A stretch of DNA of 54,958 bases from Lobulomyces angularis (Eukaryota > Chytridiomycota > Chytridiomycetes > Lobulomycetales > Lobulomycetaceae): positions 9,897 to 64,854 of the forward strand of contig JADHYX010000030.1 of assembly GCA_027604685.1 (NCBI GenBank), in the 5' to 3' direction. Positions 35,398 through 47,400 of this stretch are shown piece by piece. A program made the position numbers and the translations under genes. Below the pieces are notes generated by a model. It saw only the letters and a program-made list of their open reading frames with translations, did no database searches and was not told where the DNA came from. Position 1 is the first letter of the stretch, and each line of letters starts with the position of its first letter.

Positions 35398-38300
35398 TTA
35401 AGTGCAATGTGTAGGTAATTTAAGATCTGATGCGTTTACAATTGGCAACCCCATCCAACCTCTCATTGCATTAATTACTGATATATCCCTATGGGTTCTA
35501 GTGTATCGATTTGGAATCCATTTTCCATCTTTTATTACACTATATCCACAAGAATCAGCTATGTAAGCTTTAGTAAATGGAACAGTTTTACAACCAGATT
35601 CTTTCCCTACAAAAAAAATATTAGAAAAAAAATTAAATACTGTACCAGTATAAAGTGAACAATCAGATTTTCCGTCAGGGTATCCTACTGCCATTTGATC
35701 AGTAAATGAATATCCAGATAATAAATTCCTTATTAACCAATTTTGATCCCTCCTGTTAAATAGTAATTTTTCAAAATTTCTATGTTTATTCACATCTTTT
35801 TCAATTGATAAAACAGATCCTGCCGTTCCCATGTATCTCCCACCAAAATATGTGTTGTCATGATCATCGTTTTGAATGATAAATCGTGAAGGATCTATAA
35901 CCCAGTTTCCACTGTTTTTTTTATTAGTTCTTAGTACAATAAAAAATATGTGCTTTCAAACCAAATTGGAAAGTTTGCTGGATAATCAGCGGACCAGATT
36001 TTTACTTTTTGAATATCATTGTCATTCAATCCACTTTGCTTCATGTATTTATTAAATGCCAAATACCAGTTGTCGTTACTAAACATTTATTAAAAAAATT
36101 TGCATTTTACAACTTACCCTTTACAAGCAAATACATCTGCCTCTCCACCAGGACCCATTAAAATTTCCATCCAAGAAATAAAGTCTGGCGGGAAATTTCC
36201 ACCTAGCTTTTGCTTTAAAGCAGCTAAAATTTTTGACATATCTTGAGGACCGATATGTTTTGCAGCGTCAACTGTTCAAAAAAGTTAACTATTACTTTGA
36301 ATTTTTTCATTGTACCTCTAAATCCACTGACACCAATTGAAAAGAGATCAACTAAAAAATCAGCAATCCTGCCTTGAACATAAGGAGAGCCGGTATCAAG
36401 GTCAGTAAGACCACCTTTTCCTTCTAACCAACCTTTCGTAACTTCAAAAGCGTTTTCCCATTCATCCATTTTTCTTTCACAATGAAAATGTGTCGGACCA
36501 TATGGAACTGCTGGATATTCCAGTGCTGGCCTTAAAAATTATATCTAGAAATTCCCCCTTGTAGAATCTTACCTTTGTCTGGTATAAACATTATATTTGT
36601 AAACCTGATTATGTGTGAAGTAGGGTGATCCACCAGTACTATTTTTTGGGCCGTGTGGGTTGCATTGTTTGTTATCACCTGCTTGAGGTCCACGCTGATC
36701 GTAATTACTGTTGTAACCTTCAGTCTTTAAAATAAAAGAGTTGTTGATATTTGGTGGTAAGATTATTTTGGTTAAATACCATGTGATTAATAACCGCATC
36801 TATATAAACACGCACCCCATGTGATCTACAAGTTTTAATCATAGACTTTAATTCATCTCTAGTACCAAATCTACCAGTAAGACGATATGATACTGGCTGA
36901 TCTGTTTTCCAAAACAAAATATAATTTTTGAATAAAGATTGGTATCCACATATAAAATTCAAACTTACAAACATAATACCAGTTGTTAACTTCATTCTTT
37001 TGTAAATCGTTAAAGGTATGCACATGTTCGTTTACTGGCCATACTTTGACGCCCATGTAACCAGCTCTACCCAAAAACTCACACTCAAGTTCAATGTCTT
37101 TGTAGGGCCAACCCAAAAGTTCAACTATAGCACCCTTTTGACCATCAAAATTTGACTTAACAGGTAGATTCTGCCAGAGAAAGTTTAATGGATCTAAATC
37201 TAAGGTTATCATTGTATTAGCAATTTTAGCTTGAATAAAAAGTGATGTAGTAAAGGTTGTGTCAACTTGAATTTTGTTCGATTCAGTCGCCGGAGCGTTG
37301 TTGAAAGAATACAACACTGATGCATTTGGATCACGCGTGAAAGTGTTCACAATAACCGTTGCAGATTTGTAATCTTCAGCGTACTGAATTGTAGCCCATC
37401 CTGTTAAATCTCTGTAGCTTTGATATGCAGGAGAATATTCTGGAAAGAAATTATGTTAAATGCTTTAATAATAAATAGATACCAGAGGAATTTTTAGGAG
37501 GAGTTTGCCACTTTCTTATATCAACTGATTCAGGATAATTTGTTTCAGAACCTTTGCAGAAATCTAAGCCATCGAATGTTTCACATCCTATTCAAGTAAA
37601 AATTAAAATAAACGAAAAGATACGGAAGATTAATTTTACCTGGGAGTGGATCTGGTAAATTTCCATCCCCATCTCCTGTTGCTGGTAATAAATTATTAAT
37701 ATTTCCCTTTCCGTCATTAATAGTTGGAGCTGAACTATCTAACGTCCATACTACATTATAAATTTTTGTTAAAAAATTAACATATTTTCTGGAAATATAA
37801 CATACCACCGTCAACAACAAATTTATATTGATAAGGAATGGATCTATTTAAAGTAAGTGAAACAGACCATTTTGCATTAAAATTAGCTTTTAAGGAAGTG
37901 GAGGACCAGTTATTAAATTCACCAGCCAAAAAAACATTTTTTGCATTTGTACTTAATGGATTATTTAAAGAGATAATGGTGGTAGGCGTAGCTGATGAAA
38001 CTGCAGTCGACTGTGATGTAGTTAGCTCTGATGATGTAGATATTTCTTTTGTTGCAGTTGTTGAAATACTGGTATCGGAAAGTGCTAATAATAAATTATT
38101 TCTAAAGCCATCTTTGTCGGTAATCTGTGGAGAGTCAGAATCAAGCGTCCAAACTAGAAAGTAGTTAACAAAATTAAAAATTAACATAAAATTAAAAAAA
38201 AAAAAACCTCCATCAACAACGTATTTGTATTGGTGTTGCAAGGTTCTATCGATGTCAGCAATTACAGACCAACTGTCAGAATTTTTGTTCAATGGGAGAT

Positions 38301-38490
38301 CTGTCGTTGACCACTTATTAAAGTCTGCAGCTAAAAAGACTTTGAAATGATTCTTGGTGGTTTTGAAGGTAAATTTGGTTGGTACTATAAATAGCAATTT
38401 TTTGAAAAATAAATAAAATTTAAGCAATTTTTTTTTACCTTGAGTTGTAAAAGCTATAAGCAGTAAAAAAGTAAAGGTTACCACTATCAT
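35398..38490 (-). CDS. Secreted GH13 alpha-amylase with two N-terminal CBM48/AMPK-type modules
   Basis: Thirteen exons: 38490-38439, 38384-38208, 38153-37806, 37750-37640, 37587-37483, 37439-36969, 36901-36780, 36724-36573, 36530-36316, 36271-36118, 36078-35962, 35911-35646, 35606-35398; 832 aa. A signal peptide ('MIVVTFTFLLLIAFTTQG') is followed by two glycogen-binding beta-sandwiches ('VFLAADFNKWSTTDLPL' and 'VFLAGEFNNWSSTSLKA'), each ending 'YK.VVDGVWTLDS' and joined by a Ser/Thr linker. The catalytic TIM barrel has region I 'DAVINH' (456-461), region II 'GFRVDAAKH' with nucleophile D586, acid/base E620 in 'SWMEILMG', and region IV 'QNDDHD' with H692/D693. It hydrolyses alpha-1,4-glucan outside the cell. 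Splice sites after each VDG and before VWTLDS fall at matching positions in both modules, consistent with exon-level duplication. Confidence 0.93.
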
Positions 38491-39334
38491 GATGCGAACA
38501 GTAATTTCAAACTTATTTTTTTGTATATATTACAGTAAATTTACCACATTATTTTTGATTATTTTATTACTTTTTTTATACTAAATAAACATCGGTGAAA
38601 TTGTATGGAATATAAAAGCTATTTACCAGTTTCTAAACAACAATATTTTCATTCTGCGTCTGAATTAAATTATTCCTCTTTATTCTGTTTACAATTAGGT
38701 GTAGGACGTGGAGTAAAGTTGACATCACTTTGTCAATGGTGTGCAGATTACTGCTGGCATTTGTTTTGGAAGCTGTCGGAATGAGTGCAACAGCCATCCT
38801 TTGTCAATCCTTGCACTTTTGTTGATAAGTTTTGTACACCATCAGATCTTTTATTATCTAATAAAATGGATAGATTATCTTTACCCCTTTAGCTTCAAGA
38901 AAAAAAAAACTAAAAAAAGGAATAAAAAAAGGACGAAAAAGGAAGGGAGAAGTGGAGAACTTCACTAAAATATTGAGATGCAATAAACAGACTATGAACA
39001 GACTCATATAGTATTGCTCTTTGCCACAATCAGCTTTTCACCTGAATTCCAGAACAACTAATTTCTCTATAAATTATAGTTATATAATTGAGCAATGTGA
39101 GTTATAAAATATACAAGCTATGAATTGCTATTAACAGCATGTTTAAATACCTGTTTGATTTAAATATACTTAAACAACTGGTGGTACTGTAGTACATATG
39201 CCTAATAAACACTCCATCATTAATTGCTTATGATAATCAAATTTGTCAATGATTGACAAAACTTTACTAAAAAGAGGGCTAAAGCCAATCAACTGAAAAT
39301 CTTAAATACAAAAAATTTTTCAACACTCCTTATT
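38491..39334. other. Divergent spacer between amylase and IQCH-like genes
   Basis: 844 bp. The plus-strand ORF at 38741-38968 begins with GTG and has no ATG or domain support. Short ATG ORFs here are not convincing. A-rich tract at 38898-38945. Presumably holds the two promoters; no repeat or RNA gene recognised. Confidence 0.5.
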
Positions 39335-42300
39335 ATGCAAATTTCACTACCTACTATAAAAAATGATGGAATTCTAAATCAGTCTTCTCTTAATTCAAAT
39401 TCTGTAAATTTAATTTCAAATCTCTTAAACTTATCCTCATAAAACCTATTAAAAAATCCAACAAATTTTTTTTAGGAAGCATATTCTTATCCTACTATAA
39501 CTGCAGATCCACAAAAGTCCAAAAAAAATTCATTCTACAATAATAAGGAATTTTTTAACGAGCCATCCCATAATTATAGACTATTACAGTTTTATTCGAA
39601 AAGTTCTAATACAGAAGATACTGATAAAAACTTTTTTCAAAGGTTAGATGATGTCAATGCTGGTATTGATGCAGTAGAGCAACCTCAGACTACTACCANN
39701 NNNNNNNNAAAAAAAAAAAAAATAATCCTTTCAACTTTAAAAAAATTGAAGAAAAATTCTCAAATTTAAAAATTCAGAATAATATTAAGCGACAAGTAAC
39801 TCATCACAATGATTTTTTTATCGAAAGAATTACAGACAGAGATTTAAATTTAAATAATTTTAATGAAAATAATATTCATAGAACTATAGATTATAGAAAT
39901 ATTGGTCATTGGTTTCATCAAAAAGATTCTCAATTACATGATTTAAGAGAAATGAAGGATGTTTATCAAAATATTGATAGCATATTTGGGACTATAAAGG
40001 ATGAGATAATCAACGATGTATAAAAATCAAAATTCTTTCGTAAAATTATTCAAATTTTCATTATAGGGGATTTTACCATTAATAAATCGAGGAAAAATTC
40101 CTGATTACGTCGATTTAAATGGAATAATGACAGAAAAATTAAATTTAACAAATCAAGATTATGTTTTAAAGCCCACCACAATTATAAACTTAAAAAAATT
40201 AAATTTTTATTTTGAGGTTAAAGAGAAAAATGCTAAAAAAACCAATGCAGAAACAAACAAGAATAGGTACCAGCTCTATCAAGATGGTTTAAATGAAAGC
40301 TTTTTTTCAAAAATTGAGTTTGATTTAAAGAACAAAAAATTAAATTTAAAATTAAGTCAATATCAAAATTTAAAACCTCCTAATTTTGTAACATTAAAAT
40401 TGAAAAAAAAATATATTTCAAAATGTCATTCCAATGTTTGTAGTGAAGCTGAATTAAATCTAAGAAATCATTCTAGAGAAGAATATGAATACATTTTGAT
40501 TATTGCCTTTAAAGGGGTTATTCAAATTACACCGTCTTACAATTACTTTTTAAAACTAAATATGGAGTATTTCACAGAGATTTCTGCTATATTTTTTGAA
40601 TTAAGTCAATATTTAATTATTTATTCCGGTTTATACTTTCTTTTTTTTTTTTAAAACAATTTTAAAATTCTATATTTAGTTGAATTTGCTGAAATAAGAT
40701 GTGATGCAATTTTAAGATGGGCCAAAAGTTTGGATTCTATTAATTTGAAAAAAATAGATTTTAAAGAATGTATATTTAATGAGATTGTAAATGAATTTGA
40801 AATTTATTTTTACAAAAAGCTAATTTTTTTTTTGGACCTTCAAAGGCGTTAATTGAAATAAAAAGCATCGGAAGAAAGTTTACAGGTCCTAATAGATTCA
40901 GTTTGGCCGCCATTGAAATTCAAAAAATTATAAAAGGAATTATTCAACGGTAAATTTGGTCTTGAATTTTTTTATTAACTTATATCCCAATTCAGACGAA
41001 AGTGGCGGGAGCACTTAAAGTAAAAAATAATATTTCACTCTGTTGTTTCGTTTACAATGTATTTATTTAAAGATTTTTGTGGATGCTTACTGTATTTCAA
41101 AAAGCTTGGAGAAGAAAAATAAGTAGAAGAAGATTTCTACTTAACTTTCAGGTAAAAAAGATACCAATTAAGCTACTTACTGATAATTTAATAGGAACGA
41201 TATGAGCAAATATATCTAAAAAAATATCTGAAATACAAAGAAGAAATTAAAGAAAACTTCAAAAAATTTACTGAAGGAAAAAGAGTTATTATTCAGTTTG
41301 ATTATACTCCTCAAACCTTTAATGATGACATTGTGCCAGATATTAATTTTGGAAGGTAAATTATCGTTATTTTTTTACATCTCCTGCTTTGTTTGCCTAC
41401 AACAATTTCTTTATACAAAACTTAACTCCGTTTAGATGTTTATTTCTACAAGATCCTTTGGTTGACTTAATTATCGTAACTCCTTCATTAATTGAAGACA
41501 AAAGGGAATTTTATAAAGAAATAATTAGTAAAATTTAAATATTATATTTAAAATAATGTAAATTTTAATTATTTTAGAAAATAATAATTTAGAAAATTAC
41601 ATGGAAAGAATTCATTTTGTAGCACCGGAAACATGGAAAAACTACAAACTTCCTGAAACTTTGGACTCTACATCAGCAATGAGGTTGACTCACATGTTAC
41701 TTACAAGCACAAGAGCCCTCAAGTGGATCAAAAACTTTATTAAAGGAAAAGAAGCCGTAATCTGGGTTGATCAAATAACAAAAACTGAAGTTGCGGTAAG
41801 TGGCATTTTAGGAATTCCGATACTTGGTCCAACAATTTTTGATTATTATTCAAATAACAAAAAAAGTTCAGTCAAAAAATTTTTTACTGATGCTGGAGTA
41901 AATTTTGCTCCTGGTAAATATTTGATAAGCTTAAACATTATTAAAAAATTTCTTAAAAGGAATGGTGATTAACAGAGATTCTGGCGCGAACTTGAGTATA
42001 CAAATATATAACCTTGTCCAGCAAAATAAGGAAATGTGTTTATGGAATATATGTAATGAAGATAACACCATTAATGATAGAGATTTGTATGAAGGAAGAA
42101 CATTATTATCACACTTCAGTAAATAAATTTGAAAAATCTGATATTGCAAACTGGAACTAATAAGTTTTTTATTTTCCAACTAAGATCTCGATATCATTGT
42201 TCCTAATGAATATGGAACAGATTTAAAGGAAGATTCAAAAATTGCGTTATTCAAAATTTTATCAGAATGTGGTTTTTTTGAAGGGAACTTATTTAGTCCA

Positions 42301-44263
42301 TTACGAAAAAATTTTCTATATCTCCAGGGTGTTCCAAAATTACTTGGTGATGAGATGAACTTTATTGAAATAGTTCTAATGGTAGATTCTAAAGGAGGTT
42401 TTGAAATTTTACTGACTTTGGAAAAGGTAATTATTGAATTAATGCACTTATTTGTTTTTTAATAAATAAAATATTCAGTTGAAAGACAAAAAATTTAAAA
42501 ATGTTGGTAAAATTGCACCACAGAGCAAATTTAACAATGAAGATTTGCAAGTAATAATAAAAAAAATTGCAAACACTTGTCCTATTTATGGAATTGTGGG
42601 GCTGATTTCCTTAGACTTGGTAACCTGGACTGATAAAAATGATTATTTTCAATATCACTTTACTGAGTTAAATATGAGACCTACCGGTAAAACCAATAAT
42701 GTCATAAAAAATAATTATTGAACTGCTGAAATTTAAAAAATGTACTATTTTTTAGCAAATGTTATTAGAATCTTCTCAACAATGATTACCACTGGATTAC
42801 GATACGAAATGAATTGCAATGAATTTGCATTTTACAAAGATGATATTCCAACTAAAATTGAACATCTTAGATCTGTTCAACATTCAAGTTTGGTATTCAA
42901 TTAATTTTTTTACACTTTTAAATTTCTTTTTGAAATTTTTTTATTTTTTTGGTAGATTCAAGCAAGGTTTGATTTCGAAAGTAAGCTTTTAGGATACATT
43001 AAGCCAAGGGAATCACGAATAATATACTATAGTGAAAATCAGTCGCATTCTCATATCAAAATTATTTCAAGAAAAACGTTATTTGCCTTAAATAAATTAA
43101 ATTCTGTTAAATTTGACTTATGGGTAAGTGTAAAATAGATTAAAGCATAGAATATAACGTATTGGTACTTAGGCAAGACTAGGGTCTTTTGTTCCGTTTT
43201 CTGATATAGTTTGCGACACGTCAATTCCAGTAGTGTGCATTGGAGAAAATATAAAAAGTGCATTAGAAAGATATATAAAAGATTTAGTAAAAATTTATCG
43301 TCAAGTCGATGTCAGCTATGTTGAATCAACATCTAATTTTAAGGTTTTAGAAATTTTTACTTTGGAAAATAATTTTTGAATGAATTTTTTAATTTCTAGC
43401 ATTTATGCGAGCGTGTAATACAATACATTAGTGATTATATTGGAACATTTGTCCCAATTACTACAAATTTGGAATCGATTAACGATTTTGAGGACTACGC
43501 TGCGCAGTACTACACAGTTGCACGAAGTCAGCCTAAATCAGCAAGAAAATTATCTTCGCATCCCCAGGATAAAAATGTCATGCTAACTCACACCACTACT
43601 AATATTCTTAACACTTTAATTGCTTCACAACTTGTTGCCAGCATTGATCCTACATTTCGAAGACCGGCTATTTCTCCACCATACTCAAGACCTCAAAAAC
43701 AGAAGCATGTCACTGACGATAATGCTTCAAAGAGAACACTGGAGGTTTTTTTATCCTTTTTTTTAATTAAATTTCTAACAATATGATTATTTCAGATTAT
43801 GAAAGAAATTGAAGAAAAAGTCACAGATGAAGAATCAAAAAAGCCCAAAGAAAAGAATGCACTTATGTCTTGGAGGGAGGAGTTGGACATATGGCAAGTC
43901 AGAAGCAACCATGCAGGTTTCAACAAAAATTATAAACCCAAATTTGAATCTTAAAACAAAATAGATAAAATGAAACATCTTTTTGAAAAATTGGAAACAA
44001 TGTCCAAACGAAGATCAGCTTTGGTAGAGAACATAGAAGATGTACTCAAAAAAGCTGAAGTGATGATTACCACTCAAAGGGAAAAGAGAAAAGAATTATT
44101 TCCAACTGATATCCAGGAAATCGCTAGTACACCTGTCAAAAGTAAGCGTAGCAAATCAGAGAAACTTGGACACATTGATAATGCTATTGCTCTTGCTCTC
44201 CTCTCTGAAAAAAAGGAAAGAGTAAAAACTGCCCTTGGTGATATGATGACTGAATTACTTTGA
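39335..44263 (+). CDS. IQCH-like flagellar/axonemal protein with C-terminal extension
   Basis: Nineteen exons: 39335-39403, 39476-40017 (contains the N gap), 40067-40628, 40680-40786, 40846-40949, 40996-41019, 41073-41151, 41195-41355, 41436-41527, 41578-41913, 41960-42118, 42185-42426, 42479-42686, 42756-42892, 42956-43123, 43173-43343, 43400-43744, 43796-43916, 43965-44263; roughly 1305 aa. The IQ motif is 'AAIEIQKIIKGIIQRRKWREH'. Then comes the IQCH core: 'LQDPLVDLIIVTPSLI', 'FVAPETW', 'ALKWIKNFIKGKEAVIW', 'VAVSGILGIPILGP', 'GIVGLISLDLVTW', 'ALERYIKDLVKIYRQV'. IQCH is needed for sperm axoneme organisation in mammals and occurs in flagellated lineages. About 275 residues beyond the conserved core form a charged, partly coiled-coil tail. 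The exon-2 length is out of frame only because the gap size is arbitrary. Confidence 0.85.
39699..39708. other. Assembly gap (10 N) followed by an A run
   Basis: Ten N bases directly precede a run of A inside exon 2 of the IQCH-like gene. The reading frames on the two sides are offset, so the true missing length is not ten. The real sequence probably encodes a Lys/Asn homopolymer. Confidence 0.98.
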
Positions 44264-44455
44264 AAAAGGGTTCTTTTTTTTTGTTTGAAAAGTTGTGTAA
44301 TTGTTTAAAACTCATCTTTTACAACTGTATTATATCTAAATAAACAAAAAATTCTATAATTACTACATGCTAAATAAAGGCCAAAAAAAAAATAAGCAAT
44401 TCAAAATTCTAAAACTGTTTTTAATAATTATATGATTTTCAATGGAGGTTAAAAG

Positions 44456-47400
44456 TTACGCATTTGCTGCCGCAACTTCTTCAGCTACTTCTATATCGAA
44501 TTTTTCAATTGCCGTAGTATCAGCTCTGACAATAGCTAAAAAAATAAAAATTAATAAAAACTCATATTTTTTTTTTTTTATTACATGCACTAACAGGAAC
44601 AGTGAAAATTTCAGATTCTGTTACAATCTGAAATTTTCCTTCAAGTATTCTAGACTTTTTTGCACCATTTAAGGAAGCTACCAATTCTATTTCCAACTTC
44701 AGTTTTATCCCCGGTGCCACTGGTCCAATTTTATATTTAATGCGAACTCCTAGGTCTGGAGAAGGCTGTCTTATATTAACTCTGGCAGAATCATTTCCTA
44801 AGTTAGTTAAATAAACACATGCAACATAATTTTGACCTTCTTGAATTTCTCCAAAATTACATCTTGATGGTAATACTTGAAAGTTAGACAAGGATCCTAG
44901 AGAAAAAAATTTTTTTTATTAGTACAGTCATATCAATTTTGAAAACTGTTCGAGAGTGATTATTTTTTGATACCTTCTTTTTTTAATGCTGTGGAAGATG
45001 TTGCGATTTTTCTTCTTTTATCTAACTCAACTGTTTTGTACTGAGTATTTGGTATCGCTCCAGGTTTGCTTCCCAATAAACTATAAGGTTTTTCAATTTT
45101 TTTTTCCCTAGGATTTCCAGTAAGGTCAAAAAGTTTTGGGTTCCTTTTAACTTTAATGTTTTTTAATGTACTGGTGACTTTCGCTGACTGATTAATTTTT
45201 TTTGGTAAAAAATTTATTAACAATACTTTAAATAAAGTTTTATACTGAAGATTTTTGCTTTTCAACACCATCCATGTTAAGAATGGGAATACTTTCAACT
45301 TCCTTAATTAAATTTAAATATACAAGGTTAACTTTAATGTAAATTGATATAAATACCTCGTTTTCAGTAAAACATACTTGGCTTTTGGCTTTTTCAGGAA
45401 TCGCAGTTTCTTCCTATGCAGTGTTATCTTATTTTTGTATATTAAAGTCTAAATACCTGCACTATTTTATTTATTGTATCAGATTCGCATACAGCTTCAA
45501 TAGGTCGTGAAGTCTACGAAATTTCATTAATAACATACATAATAAGATGACTATCACCTTTTTGGTTGAATTTTTATTGACTATTTGATTCTCCCCAGAT
45601 TTTGCCTGATTCTATAAAAATTTCGATAAATTTTAATCATTAATTGATAAGAACCTCTAAAAAATTTTTTCCTTCCTTGCTGTCGAAATATTTCGGAATT
45701 GGTTCATCCTCTTTGTAAATTTTCTCTACATTCAATTTTTCGATAAGTTTTGGAGCGTCGGTTGTTACTATTTCATTTACAACTTCTGCCCTTTCTGCTT
45801 TGTTTGATATCAAAATCTTTGGTTTTTGCAATATAAAGGGAACTTTTTCGGGATTTTTCATCTTAGTTAAATAAAAATCAACAAAAATCTTCGATAAGTT
45901 TAGAAATTAAAATAGTTACGTTTTCAATTGCAATTTTTCTCTGCGGATTATTAGTCATTTTCTCTTTTTTTAGCAAAAACTTCTTACATATGGCTTCTTC
46001 TGTAGCGGTGCGGTCAAGCCCATGAACAAAAAAACTTTCAGACTTTCTCAGTAAATTTTCATCTAGTTTCGGAAATTCCTGTTCCTCAAACACATCAGAG
46101 TTTTTTAAATATTCCTCTCTTTTTGCATCTTTTTCTAGTGAAAATTTTTCAATTTCTACTTTCAAATTATTATTGCCTTCAACGGTTAATTCAGGGTGTC
46201 TTACCAACTAAAAAATTAAGTAAAAAAAAAAGGGAATATGTATCTCACGTGTCTAAATTTAATTTGCTGTGATGAAGTTTCATTTATTTCTTGTGATAAA
46301 ATGGAAACACTTATTGATCCTTCTTCTCCATCAACAGCCTCTTCACAAATTGAGGTATTAGGATTAGATGACTGTTCTCTGAGATAGAAAAATAAATCTC
46401 GATCTCTAAGTAACTCAAAACCAGAACCGTCTTGGTTAATTAAAAATAATCTTGGACAATTATAAATTGCATTTTTTTCCTCGGTCGCGAGTCCAGAAAA
46501 ATTAAAGTCTTTGCCAAAATGTGAAATCAAATTATCAGTCAAAGTCCCCACTGAAAAATTCTGCAACTGATGGTTCGTTCTACTTGATACATTATTGACC
46601 GCAGAGGCAAATAAAAATTCTTGCTTATCATTTATTTCAAATGTGGTTCCATCAACATCGATATGTTTATATAAATTTTCAAACCAATTAAAAGAGTGGA
46701 CCAAAGAATTAGTGCTAATATCCACATCGGATAAAGATTTTTTTCCAGCAGAAATTTCATCTAAAGGAGAGTTCTGTTTTAATAATGGCAAGAAGTAAGC
46801 TTGACCGTCAGATTGTATTTGAACCAAAGCATCCGGCTAATTTGAAAATTTAGAAGGTATTTTTATTAATAAAAAAGTTACCATTTTAATCACGAATTTT
46901 ATTGAATTGTCAGAATTTCTAGTTTGCGCAATCTGGATTTCGTTTGATAACTTTAGACAAGAAGTCAATGATTCCTTTTGAAATTCAAGTTTGGCATATG
47001 AGGGATGACAAACTTGGACATTACTTGCTGTCGATGATATGAAGGTTCCATCACTATGTTCAGTCTCCATCAGTGAATAAGGAATGCTTGAGTCGAAGCA
47101 GTCATTTTCTTTGAGTTTTATTCCTTTATAAGTAATGTTTACAAAATCTTCCCTGGTAATTATAAATTGTTCCGATGTTGGATTGTATTCTTTGGCAATT
47201 CGAACCACTGGAGGAACATCACTTAAAACGTGTAATTCTTTATTTGATAAAGTCTTCACACCATCTGCGGAGGTGGATGTCCAATCTCCATTCTGAGATT
47301 TTATGTGGTATGAACCATCAGGCGAAAGAACCTGTAGAGTATTCGAGAAGTGAACTGAGGTGCATCCAGTAGTTGTTGTGAATCTAACCCATTCTTTTTC

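Noticed and set aside
38741..38968. 75-codon plus-strand ORF with hydrophobic start and Lys-rich end
   Set aside because: Begins with GTG, no matching exon, and the basic end is just an A-rich tract.
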